64,000 bases of DNA from Vibrio bivalvicida (GTDB lineage: Bacteria > Pseudomonadota > Gammaproteobacteria > Enterobacterales > Vibrionaceae), in NCBI RefSeq assembly GCF_001399455.2, contig NZ_LLEI02000021.1:372001-436000 (forward strand), in the 5' to 3' direction. The notes beneath the pieces are model-generated. The model ran no database searches. It was not told the origin of the DNA and saw only the letters and a program-made list of their open reading frames with translations. This document shows, one piece after another, positions 18,281-27,212 of this stretch (position 1 is the stretch's first letter; every line of letters starts with the position of its first letter). The translations under genes were made by a program, and so were the position numbers.

Positions 18281-19861
18281 TTATTCAGTACAGACTTGAT
18301 TTCGCCCGTTGGCTTTAGCTCGATAGAGGGCTTTGTCTGCACGATAAAATGTTCTTTGCGTATTCTCACCTTCACGGTGCAGTGTAATTCCGATACTGAC
18401 CGTCAGCCCTCGTTCTCCGAGAATATTCTGCCAGCCAAATTTGAAAATTCGTTCGCGATAGTTCTCGGCGTGCATTTCGGCTTGTTCAAGTGTTGCGCGC
18501 TCGATAATGACCAAAAACTCCTCGCCACCAAATCGTACACATGACGCACCACGGAATTTAAAATAGGCGGCGAGTTCGTGAGATACATTGACGATAGCTT
18601 TGTCTCCCACTAGGTGACTAAGTTCGTCATTGATAGATTTAAAGTGATCGATATCGACGACCATCAGAGCAAATGGCACGTCGTGAAGTAATAAATCTTT
18701 CAGTTTTACATCGAGCCAACGGCGGTTATGCAGCGAAGTTAGTGGATCGGTGAATACATCTTGCTGAAGTTGGGCTACAGCATGCTTTTGGCTTTCTGTT
18801 GTTTCTTTTAGTTCACGGTTTTCTTGCTCGGATAGGATTAGCTTTAATTGCAATTCGAAGCGTGAAAGCCTGCGTAATTGGCTAGCGCCTAACTCACCTA
18901 TTGGAATCTTTTTCATCAGATCGCTTTCAATGCGGTAGGCGATCTTTTGATATTCGAGTGCCCCTTTGAAGTTGCCTTTTTGCTCACAGATTTCGGCGAG
19001 AGAATTGCAAAGTTTTAGGTTGAGAATCGGAGAGGCGTAAAGCTTGATTCGACGACGAGCAGACTCCAAAACCCAGTTAGCAATATGGGGTTTGTTTTGT
19101 TCGCTCAGGCAGGCCGCAAGTTCCAAGCGGATCATGTTTGATAACCACGAAGAGTGAATATTTCCTGCTGCATACTGAACATTGCCAAGGCACTGCATGG
19201 CCAATTCCATTTGCTTGTTCTGGCGGTAGAGTTTGGCTTGATAAAGCAAAATTTGCCCCGATAGCACCTTGTCACTGACCAGAATACTCAGTTCATCACA
19301 CTCTTTGATTAAGTCGTTCGCCGCAGTAGTACGCTTTAGCTCAATATAGCAGGAGAGCATATAGAGTTTGTAACGTAGCCGTAGCGAGCGGCTACTAATA
19401 GCATGATCGATACTGTCTATTTTCTGATAGTACCTTAACGCACGATTGTGATCGCCATATGCATCACACAGGTTGCCCATGCCCAATACTGCAAGTACGT
19501 AAGCGTCAATGTACCCATTGTCTACGGCAATGGTTGATGAGCGAATGTATTCCGTTAACGCGCCATGAAAATCACCATTCTCAACCAACCTATCGGCAAG
19601 TCCATTTCTTACTTCTAGGATTAGTTCGGCGTCTTCAGGTAGTGTCAGGTGGCCTAGCGCCTCTTTCAATTCGTCAATACTGGTTTGGAGCTGCTTTAAC
19701 TCAACGCGGAATTCGGCACTAATGATGAGGCATTGAGCAACTTCCTGAGGGGACGTCGCAACGTGTTGGCGGACGTGGTTCCAAAAGATTATCGCCTCTT
19801 CGCCAGATACAGAAGAGGGATCTAAGCCAGAGTCAGAAATTTTATTGAGTAAGACTTCCAT
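18281..19861 (-). CDS. TPR-domain diguanylate cyclase
   Basis: 526 residues, no membrane segment. The first ~330 residues are helical repeats of TPR type (for example AYGDHNRALRYYQKI, EQKGNFKGALEYQKIAYRIE). A coiled coil (about 335-368) leads into the GGDEF domain with TDPLTSLHNRRWLD, VVDIDHFKSIND and an intact RFGGEEF at 443-449. No RxxD inhibitory site: RGAS stands there instead. It should synthesise cyclic di-GMP in the cytosol under control of the repeat domain. Its ATG lies 20 bases inside the end of the upstream TPR gene, so the two are translationally coupled. Confidence 0.92.
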   Translation of the reverse strand: MEVLLNKISDSGLDPSSVSGEEAIIFWNHVRQHVATSPQEVAQCLIISAEFRVELKQLQTSIDELKEALGHLTLPEDAELILEVRNGLADRLVENGDFHGALTEYIRSSTIAVDNGYIDAYVLAVLGMGNLCDAYGDHNRALRYYQKIDSIDHAISSRSLRLRYKLYMLSCYIELKRTTAANDLIKECDELSILVSDKVLSGQILLYQAKLYRQNKQMELAMQCLGNVQYAAGNIHSSWLSNMIRLELAACLSEQNKPHIANWVLESARRRIKLYASPILNLKLCNSLAEICEQKGNFKGALEYQKIAYRIESDLMKKIPIGELGASQLRRLSRFELQLKLILSEQENRELKETTESQKHAVAQLQQDVFTDPLTSLHNRRWLDVKLKDLLLHDVPFALMVVDIDHFKSINDELSHLVGDKAIVNVSHELAAYFKFRGASCVRFGGEEFLVIIERATLEQAEMHAENYRERIFKFGWQNILGERGLTVSIGITLHREGENTQRTFYRADKALYRAKANGRNQVCTE

Positions 19862-21329
19862 GCTGCTGTTCCTGTCGCTGACTATCTTCTAATTGTTCTA
19901 AAGTAAATGGGAAGGTAAGAATATCTTGGAAGATGACTTTAGGTAGCACATCATCCAGTCCTTTCCTATGCCAAGGGTATATTTCAATCATCTTGGCTAA
20001 TACGTGGAATACGTTAACGGCTTCATCCCCTTTGTCGGCAAGCAATATCCCGAGTCGTTCGCTGCTCAGGCGAGACAGCATATCGCGCTTATTACACAAT
20101 GAATGTGCGAGTTCAGTGCATACTTCGAGGTAGTTAGCGTCGCTGTGTTGAATGACGATAACTGCATGGTTAGAACGTTTTAGCTCGGTTTTAAATAGAA
20201 CAAGCTGTTCCCACCAATAGGTTTCCGACACCATTTGACTCAATTGTTTTTCTGGATCGAACTCATGTTGACCACGAATGCGGTTGATCAGTTTTCTCGC
20301 TCGTTGCTCAAGTTGGCGTTTGGAAGCTCGCGCTTTATCATTGCTTACTCGAGCGGTCTGCTCTCTGAGCATGTTAGTGGAGTGACTTCGATACTTTCGG
20401 AATGCTTCGAGCGCAGTTTTATAATCCCCGGACTCTTCAGCTACCCGAGATTGTTGAAAGCAGATCTGAGACAATAACTCGCCGTTGTCGAAGGTAACCG
20501 CTGATTGTTCCGCATGAATGAGTAACTCTGCTGCTTTTTGTGGTCGTTTGCGGAGCAGTTCAACACGAGCTCGGCTGATAAAAGAGTGTGCTTTCATCCA
20601 CACTAAGTCGTGCCGCATCGCCAGTTCGTGGGCTTTACTTGTCGCTTCTTCAGCGTCTTCAATACGCTCTAATCCTAACAAAGCTAAGCCTCTAAAATCC
20701 CACACTTCCGCTTGCCACGTGTTGTCGCAATGATCTTTTAGGGCTTCGACGGCGCCATCAAGCACAGAGAGCATTTCTACATAGTTGTTCAGTAGGTAAT
20801 GATCCCACGCAAGCAAGATACGCGCTTTTCCTTCAAGCCAGTTAATACGAGCATTGTTTGCGACAATGACCGCTAATTCGTGTGTTGATTTCGCTAGATG
20901 GTACTCGTGAGTAATACGCCAAACATTGCCCAAGCCAATTAGAGACTCTAGTTGAATCTCGACTTCATCAACCAATGCGGATTGTTCTAATGCGTTGATC
21001 CAGTACTGTTGAGCGGAGTAGTATCTAGCTTGTCCCCAATACTGAAGCGCATGGATATGAAGGATTTCGGGGAGAAGGTCGTCGGTGTCTAATACATTAA
21101 GTTTGCTGTGTGCCTCTTTGATGTACTTGAGACCCTTGCGGTACTCCATCATACACCATGCACAGCGAGACATGATAATGAGACACTGAATCTCCCCTTC
21201 GGGATAGAGAATTTGCGCAGCACGTGCTGCACACTGCTCAGCGATTGCCCAAACTTTTTCGGGCTCCGATTCGACCTTGCTTTTTAGCTGATCTATTTCG
21301 ACCTCGAGAAGTCGCTGGCTTTTATCCAA
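19842..21329 (-). CDS. TPR protein with a degenerate GGDEF-like C-terminus
   Basis: 495 residues, starting at TTG 21329 with AAAGGA eight bases upstream. TPR-like helical repeats fill about 1-330 (GDYKTALEAFRKYRS is a clear unit), then a basic coiled coil (about 330-352). Residues 370-480 look like a worn GGDEF domain: NHAVIVIQHSDAN matches the metal-binding strand position and LSRLSSERLGILL matches RFGGEEFLVII, with the catalytic residues gone. It overlaps the active paralogue downstream by 20 bases. I infer a regulatory partner of that enzyme; the degenerate-domain reading is by eye. Confidence 0.8.
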   Translation of the reverse strand: MDKSQRLLEVEIDQLKSKVESEPEKVWAIAEQCAARAAQILYPEGEIQCLIIMSRCAWCMMEYRKGLKYIKEAHSKLNVLDTDDLLPEILHIHALQYWGQARYYSAQQYWINALEQSALVDEVEIQLESLIGLGNVWRITHEYHLAKSTHELAVIVANNARINWLEGKARILLAWDHYLLNNYVEMLSVLDGAVEALKDHCDNTWQAEVWDFRGLALLGLERIEDAEEATSKAHELAMRHDLVWMKAHSFISRARVELLRKRPQKAAELLIHAEQSAVTFDNGELLSQICFQQSRVAEESGDYKTALEAFRKYRSHSTNMLREQTARVSNDKARASKRQLEQRARKLINRIRGQHEFDPEKQLSQMVSETYWWEQLVLFKTELKRSNHAVIVIQHSDANYLEVCTELAHSLCNKRDMLSRLSSERLGILLADKGDEAVNVFHVLAKMIEIYPWHRKGLDDVLPKVIFQDILTFPFTLEQLEDSQRQEQQHGSLTQ

Positions 21330-21464
21330 TGAGTCAATCCTTTAACGGTATTACTGCTGAGCACACAACTTAGTATATTTCATTATATGAATAGCGATAC
21401 GCTAAACTCCACTAAAAGTACTAAAACGCGTGTTGATTAACGGTGCCCGTCACAATACTAATAA

Positions 21465-22934
21465 TTATGAAAGTAGCTCGCGCAGAGTCAAAGGTGATTG
21501 AGTAATCTCTAAATTCTGGGCGGCTGTCTTTCCCGTTTTATCTTGGTAGCACAAATTATGCCAAGCGCGGAAAATATCTAGCATTGGCATTAGGCCCCCA
21601 GGGCGCAGTTTGCGTCTAGGCTCATTGACAAAGCTTTCGAATAAGGTTTGAAATCGCGCCTGATAAAACTGAGTGCGTCGAATAGAAGCGCTGCGTAACC
21701 ATTGTTTTGGTTGGTTATTTTTACCTGCAAGATAGCAGATGCCCTTTGAATAATTGTTGGCAGAAGCAATGGCCCAGCGATCTCGCCACCAGCCCATATG
21801 AACTATATCGACCTTGTCGATGGCATTGTCTTCGTTCCATTCGTAATCTTCTTCCACATACATAAGGTCGATATTTTGACGCAAAATACGCGGCAAACAG
21901 ACACTAAGCGCTGCAGAACGCAAAACAGGATCTTGCGGCAAATAGATCGATACTTGACGTTCGTCTTGGCATAAATCGAGTACATGCAGGAAGTGCGCGT
22001 ATGAGGTGTATGGTGGGCGAATCAAAGCACCTTTGGACGGATAGTTAAAAACCGTAAGGTTGCCCATAGGATCTTCAACATTTCCCCGAGCAAGAATCGT
22101 TTGGTATTGCTGATCGATTCGTTCCCTTAAAATGGGCGAGGGTGTCGGAGCGGGCATATTTGCTTCAGAAGAGTGATCGCGGGAGACAAAGCGAGCCGGA
22201 TATTGATAAGGGTCGTGATCGGTATCGCCTTTAGGTTCTTCTGTTGCTGAGTAGTTCACATGCTGGCAAAGAATGTAGCCACTGTGTGCTTCACCCGTAG
22301 CCATCCATAACACGCCATTATTGCTTTTTGGTTGCAAAGGAACATAAAACGAAGCCAGTTCATAACTCGCCGCATGGTTGACCCAGCGAGCGTCAAACAT
22401 GGCAAGTTTACGACGGCAACGACTCGCAATATGATCAAGGTGATCATAAAACGTCTTTGGGTTGATTTCTAATTTGCGGCATATCTCGCGTACTGAGTAG
22501 CCCATAAAAAGCAAACCAAGGAGGTTTTCTTGAAATTGTAATTTTTTGTTGGCACCAGACCATTTGTCGACGAACGTAGATTGGCAGCATTTGCAGCGGT
22601 AGCGCTGACGATCGCCGCTGTATCCGAACGCATGATAGAGGTGTTTGTGGGTGTGGACAGATAAACCAAAATTATCGCATTCGTCATTACGACAAGCAGG
22701 AAGGCCATCACTGTGAAGTTGACGAAGTCGGTGAAGCTCATTGAGAACTTCTTGGTTATTAAGTAAGGGGGGGAAAGCGCCACATTCCCGACATACCATC
22801 GCAGGTCGCTTAGGGTTAGCATGCTGCACAACGTAACGATGTGCATCACTCAATCCAAAGTTGTCACACGCCAATGTTTTACAAAAGTTGAGCTGTAACC
22901 CGTTCGCTTCTTTTGGCAGTTGGCCGGCTGTCAC
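21465..22934 (-). CDS. IS1-like zinc-ribbon/HTH protein, possibly a domesticated transposase
   Basis: 489 residues, starting at GTG 22934 after GGGGGAGA. Three Cys clusters lie in the N-terminal 150 residues (CRECG, CRNDECDNFG, YRCKCCQSTF), followed by a helix-turn-helix GYSVREICRKLEINPKTFYDHLD (about 143-165). This order, zinc ribbon then HTH, is that of IS1 InsA-type proteins. The ~320-residue remainder may be an RNase H-like core, but I cannot place a catalytic triad. No terminal inverted repeats or target duplication were found at the gene edges, and base composition matches the neighbours, so it looks fixed rather than mobile. Confidence 0.6.
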   Translation of the reverse strand: MTAGQLPKEANGLQLNFCKTLACDNFGLSDAHRYVVQHANPKRPAMVCRECGAFPPLLNNQEVLNELHRLRQLHSDGLPACRNDECDNFGLSVHTHKHLYHAFGYSGDRQRYRCKCCQSTFVDKWSGANKKLQFQENLLGLLFMGYSVREICRKLEINPKTFYDHLDHIASRCRRKLAMFDARWVNHAASYELASFYVPLQPKSNNGVLWMATGEAHSGYILCQHVNYSATEEPKGDTDHDPYQYPARFVSRDHSSEANMPAPTPSPILRERIDQQYQTILARGNVEDPMGNLTVFNYPSKGALIRPPYTSYAHFLHVLDLCQDERQVSIYLPQDPVLRSAALSVCLPRILRQNIDLMYVEEDYEWNEDNAIDKVDIVHMGWWRDRWAIASANNYSKGICYLAGKNNQPKQWLRSASIRRTQFYQARFQTLFESFVNEPRRKLRPGGLMPMLDIFRAWHNLCYQDKTGKTAAQNLEITQSPLTLRELLS

Positions 22935-22995
22935 TATCTCCCCCTCGGGATTATTCGGGCCACCAAACCTAGGTTCAGTGGCTAAAAAAATGGAA

Positions 22996-23706
22996 TTAGA
23001 TGTTGATTGCAGTTTCTAGTGCTACTTTCATCATGTCATTAAATGACTTCTGGCGCTCTTCAGAGCTTAGTTTCTCGCCACGGATGATATGGTCAGATAC
23101 CGTTAGGATCGTCAGCGCTTTAGCGCCAAGATCGGCCGCTACACCATAGATACCTGCTGCTTCCATGTCTACGCCTAGGATGCCGAGCTTTTCCATTTTC
23201 TCAAAGATGTCTGCTTCAGGAGTGTAGAAAAGGTCAGCAGAGAATACGTTCCCCACTTTTACCGGAACTTCTTGAGCGCGCGCTTGGCTAACAGCTTCTT
23301 CTAGTAGACCGTAGTCAGCGATTGCTGCGAAGTCGTGATTGTTGAAACGGATACGGTTTACTTTAGAGTCAGTAGAAGCACCCATACCGATAACAACGTC
23401 CATTAGTTTTACGTCGTCACGTACTGCCCCACAACTACCTACACGAATCACGTTTTTCACACCGTATTCAGCAATTAGCTCGTGAACGTAGATGCAGCAT
23501 GAAGGAATACCCATACCGTGGCCCATAACAGACACTTTCTTACCCTTGTAAGTACCTGTGTAGCCGAACATATTGCGAACGTCACATACTTGCTTCACAT
23601 CATCTAGGAAAGTTTCCGCGATGTATTTAGCGCGTAGTGGGTCACCTGGCATAAGTACTGTTTCAGCGAAATCACCTGGTTGTGCATTAATGTGTGGGGT
23701 TGCCAT
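22996..23706 (-). CDS. deoD: purine nucleoside phosphorylase, DeoD type
   Basis: 236 residues, the full DeoD length. It starts [23 protein letters not shown] and carries the phosphate-binding RVGSCGAV and the substrate-binding [13 protein letters not shown]; the late catalytic Asp is in VSDHI. The hexameric enzyme converts purine (deoxy)nucleosides and phosphate to base and (deoxy)ribose-1-phosphate. GGAGTAATAACT precedes the ATG. It stands alone rather than in a deoCABD operon; vibrios commonly have a second copy on the small chromosome. Confidence 0.96.
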   Translation of the reverse strand: MATPHINAQPGDFAETVLMPGDPLRAKYIAETFLDDVKQVCDVRNMFGYTGTYKGKKVSVMGHGMGIPSCCIYVHELIAEYGVKNVIRVGSCGAVRDDVKLMDVVIGMGASTDSKVNRIRFNNHDFAAIADYGLLEEAVSQARAQEVPVKVGNVFSADLFYTPEADIFEKMEKLGILGVDMEAAGIYGVAADLGAKALTILTVSDHIIRGEKLSSEERQKSFNDMMKVALETAINI

Positions 23707-24055
23707 AGTTATTACTCCAAAAAATATTAGTAATTCAAACTGCTGATTACTAATTATGTTGATTTTGAAAAATCTGTTGAGGCAATACTAGCTATATCTG
23801 CCAATGCTCCGTGAGAAGTATGTCACAAAAGGTGGGTATTTGATGCTTTTGTTGCTCATTGATAACTAAATTTGTTGAAAGTGGTTGAGCAATCGATTTG
23901 TAAAAACGTTTGCTTCATTCAGTGAACCAAAATGCCTTTAATCTCGTAAGTCTTTTACACGTTATACAAATGATTTATTTGTATATCATTCGAGTATTGT
24001 GCTAATTCTTACACAATAAATGCTTTTGTACAGCATGGCTGGGCAAGGAACTAAA
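23707..24055. other. divergent control region of deoD and the DUF523-merR-phrB run
   Basis: 349 bases without a gene. The only clear structure is the palindrome at 23963-23985, listed separately. A second loose inverted element TTGTG...CACAA lies at 23998-24017. No terminator. Confidence 0.6.
23963..23985. promoter_or_regulatory. candidate MerR-type operator palindrome
   Basis: TATACAAAT / GATTT / ATTTGTATA is a perfect 9-bp inverted repeat with a 5-base centre, about 70 bases before the DUF523 gene start. MerR-family proteins bind such dyads and the operon it precedes encodes one, so autoregulation is a reasonable inference; nothing in the sequence proves it. Confidence 0.5.
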
Positions 24056-25009
24056 ATGAAGCGACAGCAGATTAAAATTGGGATCAGTTCTTGTGTTTTA
24101 GGCGAGCGTGTTCGCTTTGACTCAGGCCACAAGATCAGCAAGTTTGTTACCAAGGAGTTGACTCCCTACTTTGAATTTGTCCCTGTTTGTCCTGAAGTGG
24201 GCTCGGGAATGCCTGTACCAAGACCAACCATACGATTGATGTCTAACGAGGACCGAATCGCTTTGGTTGAAACTAAAGACCAAACCAAAGAGCATACCCA
24301 GACTGTGGTCGACTACTCGAAGCATAAAGTAGCAGAGCTGGAGCGTGAGGAATTATGTGGTTATATCGTATGTGCTAAATCCCCAACGTGTGGCATGGAG
24401 CGGGTGAAAGTATACAGAAAGAACAGCGCAGAGAATGTAGGTGTAGGCTTGTATACCAATGAGCTGATCAAAGCAATGCCTTGGCTCCCTGTAGAGGAGG
24501 ATGGCAGGCTGAACGATCCCGTGCTGAAAGAGAACTTTATTACTCGTATTTATACACTCAGAGATTTTTACGATTCTATCGGTGATGAACCAACTCGAGG
24601 AAAAATCGTTGCATTTCATTCTCGCTATAAATTGACCCTAATGGCCCATCACCCTGCATCTTATAAAGAACTTGGTCAGTTGGTCGCCAACGCGAAGAAA
24701 CACCATATAAAAGATTTCTATTTTCTCTATAGAGAAGGCTTGATGGAGGCGATAAGTTATAGAGCAAGCCGAAAAAACAACACCAATGTACTGATGCACA
24801 TTCAAGGTTACTTCAAGCGCAATTTAGATAAGACTCAAAAGCAAGAGTTGAGACAAATCATCGATGATTACCGCGTCGGCCTTCTTCCTCTGCTTGCACC
24901 ATTAACACTTATAAAGCACTATTTATCAGCTCATCCGGATAGTTATCTGGCTAAGCAAGCCTATTTAGAACCATACCCACAGGAGTTACGTTTAAGATAT
25001 GGGCTGTGA
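24056..25009 (+). CDS. DUF523 and DUF1722 (YbgA-like) protein
   Basis: 317 residues from ATG 24056 with AAGGA seven bases upstream; the frame runs 12 codons further back. The N-terminal DUF523 part has SSCVLGERVRFDSGHK, VPVCPEVGSGMPVPRP and KSPTCGMERVKVY, with conserved Cys residues suggesting metal or thiolation chemistry. The C-terminal DUF1722 part has FHSRYKLTLMAHHP. E. coli YbgA is the DUF1722 half alone and sits next to phrB; here the fused form heads a run with merR and phrB. Role unknown, possibly DNA repair or light response by association. Confidence 0.88.
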   Translation: MKRQQIKIGISSCVLGERVRFDSGHKISKFVTKELTPYFEFVPVCPEVGSGMPVPRPTIRLMSNEDRIALVETKDQTKEHTQTVVDYSKHKVAELEREELCGYIVCAKSPTCGMERVKVYRKNSAENVGVGLYTNELIKAMPWLPVEEDGRLNDPVLKENFITRIYTLRDFYDSIGDEPTRGKIVAFHSRYKLTLMAHHPASYKELGQLVANAKKHHIKDFYFLYREGLMEAISYRASRKNNTNVLMHIQGYFKRNLDKTQKQELRQIIDDYRVGLLPLLAPLTLIKHYLSAHPDSYLAKQAYLEPYPQELRLRYGL

Positions 25010-25787
25010 GAAAAAACTATATGCCATCCGGGAAGTTTCAGAGATTACTGGCATTAAACCTGTCACCTTAAGGGCATGGCAGCGTCGATACAATTTGGTT
25101 CAACCACAACGAACTGAGAAAGGCCATCGTTTGTATTCTGATGAAGATATTGCGTTAATTGGTGAGATACAAGGGTGGCTGAGTAAAGGTGTTCCAATCG
25201 GCAAGGTAAAAGGCGTACTAGAGTCTAATGAGCCGAGTAAAGGGGATATATACCTTGCCAACGAACAATTAGTCGAAGTGAATGCGTTCTTACAAGCGCT
25301 GGCTGATCTAAATAAAGGTAAAGCTGACTCCATTGTCGCGACTGTTTTTAAAGAGTATCCATTGGATATTGTACAAACGCAGTTTGTTAGGCCAGTAGAG
25401 AAAGCATTATCCGTTGTACGAATTGGTCTTCGTGCATTGCAAAAGGGGCTAATGAATTCGATATTTGTCGCGAAAATCAATTCGATGATTGAGGCTGAAA
25501 ATAAGGCGACTAAAGCCGGGAAATGCCTATTTATAAACTACGATAATGTAAGCGACGTTTATGCACGCCTTTGGGCATTAAAACTATCGGAATCAGGTAA
25601 TAAATTAGTCATTATCGATGGAGTAGAAGACCTATCTGGCTTAGTCGAGAATGAAGGGTTAGCTGCTTACACTGCGATCGCTATCTATAGTTCACGTCCA
25701 GCTACCACAGGGCAAGCAGCCATAATTGAAAGAGTAAAATCATCATTCTCTGGACAGGTGCTGCTTTCAGATTTGGTTGAAGAGTAA
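24999..25787 (+). CDS. MerR-family regulator of the photolyase operon
   Basis: 262 residues. The MerR winged HTH is at the N-terminus (AIREVSEITGIKPVTLRAWQRRYNL, then EKGHRLYSDEDIALI), followed by a helical region and a Rossmann-like C-terminal part of cobalamin-sensor type. The B12-binding D/E-x-H-x-x-G motif of CarH/LitR is not visible, so it may work without B12, like BluR or CarA-type relatives. It overlaps the upstream gene by 11 bases and lies nine bases before phrB, as expected for a light- or stress-responsive regulator of photolyase. Confidence 0.88.
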   Translation: MGCEKKLYAIREVSEITGIKPVTLRAWQRRYNLVQPQRTEKGHRLYSDEDIALIGEIQGWLSKGVPIGKVKGVLESNEPSKGDIYLANEQLVEVNAFLQALADLNKGKADSIVATVFKEYPLDIVQTQFVRPVEKALSVVRIGLRALQKGLMNSIFVAKINSMIEAENKATKAGKCLFINYDNVSDVYARLWALKLSESGNKLVIIDGVEDLSGLVENEGLAAYTAIAIYSSRPATTGQAAIIERVKSSFSGQVLLSDLVEE

Positions 25788-25796
25788 AATTTAGCC

Positions 25797-27212
25797 ATGA
25801 AAATTGTCTGGTTGCGAAGGGATCTACGTGTTGAAGACAATACAGCCCTGATTCAAGCTTGTAAGAGTGGTGCACCGGTTGTCGCACTCTACGTCGCTAC
25901 CCCACAGACCTGGAAGGAGCAATCACTAGCACCAATTCAAGCTGACTTTATTTATCGCCGTTTGTTTGAGCTACAAATTGACTTAAACAAAAACAATATT
26001 CCCCTTTATTACACGCAAACCGATTCGTTTAAAGACGCTGCCCGATTAGTGGCTGCCGTAGCAGTTAAAGAAGGTGCAAGTAGCGTATATTACAATAAAG
26101 AGTATCAAGTGAATGAACGCTCGAGAGATACTTTATTGTCTGAACTTCTTCAACTAGAGGGGATAGCGTGTAAAAGCTTTGACGATAAATGCTTACTTAA
26201 GCCTGGTAGTGTGATTAACAAACAAGATTCCTATTTTAAGGTATTTACACCGTTTAAACGTGCCTACCTAAAGCAAATGTATCACCAATCTGTTTCGGTA
26301 GATAAAGTCACTCCGATGGGCTCAACAGGAAGGTTAGAATCGGGATTAGTGACTGAGTTTTCAAGTCAGTGCCGATTTGACTATCCAAGACTATCGAGCA
26401 ATAGATACACAGTGGAAACCGAGAAGATAATCCATGCTTTAAGAGACTTTAGCCGTACTAAGGCTGACGATTATCACTCCAATCGAGATTTTCCTGCGAT
26501 TGATGGAACAAGCGTACTATCACCCTTTTTGGCAATTGGAGCGCTTTCAGTCAGACAGTGTATGGCGAGATTGATATATGCCCAACCCCTTCCTCTAACT
26601 GGAGGACGGGAAGTTTGGCAAAGCGAGCTTATCTGGCGAGAATTCTATCAGCACCTTTCTTATTTCGAGCCAAAACTCTCGAAAGGGAAGAGTTTCGTTT
26701 CTTGGGGAGACCATTTAACTTGGGTAAACGCCATCGAAGCTATTGAGGCTTGGAAGAGTGGTAACACAGGTTACCCTATCATAGATGCGGCAATGCGCCA
26801 GCTCAATGAGACTGGTTGGATGCACAACCGTCTGAGAATGATAGTAGCGAGCTTTTTGATCAAAGATCTGCACGTTGACTGGCGGATTGGTGAACAATAT
26901 TTCATGTCCAAACTTGTTGATGGGGACTATCCGGCCAATAATGGTGGCTGGCAATGGTGTGCGTCTACGGGGTGTGACGGTCAACCTTATTTTAGAATCT
27001 TTAATCCCATAACCCAAGGGAAAAGGTTTGACCCTGACGGGGTGTTTGTTCTTCGGTGGATTCCAGAGCTCAAAGATGTACCTAGCAAGTTTATCCATCA
27101 ACCTTGGAAGTGGAGCTATGCTAAAGCTTTGTCATATCCTGAACCGATAGTTGATCACAAGACCGAAAGAGCGATAACCTTAAGTTTATATAAAGAAGCC
27201 AAGGAAGTTTAA
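25797..27212 (+). CDS. phrB: deoxyribodipyrimidine photolyase, class I
   Basis: 471 residues, matching E. coli PhrB (472). The N-terminal antenna-binding Rossmann domain starts IVWLRRDLRVEDNTAL. The FAD domain has WQSELIWREFYQHL, NETGWMHNRLRM, and DGDYPANNGGWQWCASTGCD followed by PYFRIFNP. It splits cyclobutane pyrimidine dimers using blue light; the antenna is probably a folate. It follows merR closely and its stop directly abuts the ATG of the next gene. Confidence 0.96.
   Translation: MKIVWLRRDLRVEDNTALIQACKSGAPVVALYVATPQTWKEQSLAPIQADFIYRRLFELQIDLNKNNIPLYYTQTDSFKDAARLVAAVAVKEGASSVYYNKEYQVNERSRDTLLSELLQLEGIACKSFDDKCLLKPGSVINKQDSYFKVFTPFKRAYLKQMYHQSVSVDKVTPMGSTGRLESGLVTEFSSQCRFDYPRLSSNRYTVETEKIIHALRDFSRTKADDYHSNRDFPAIDGTSVLSPFLAIGALSVRQCMARLIYAQPLPLTGGREVWQSELIWREFYQHLSYFEPKLSKGKSFVSWGDHLTWVNAIEAIEAWKSGNTGYPIIDAAMRQLNETGWMHNRLRMIVASFLIKDLHVDWRIGEQYFMSKLVDGDYPANNGGWQWCASTGCDGQPYFRIFNPITQGKRFDPDGVFVLRWIPELKDVPSKFIHQPWKWSYAKALSYPEPIVDHKTERAITLSLYKEAKEV

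Noticed and set aside
22935..22995. Dyad GCCACCAAACC / GGTTCAGTGGC as a deoD terminator
   Set aside because: The stem has mismatches and no T-run follows on the minus strand.
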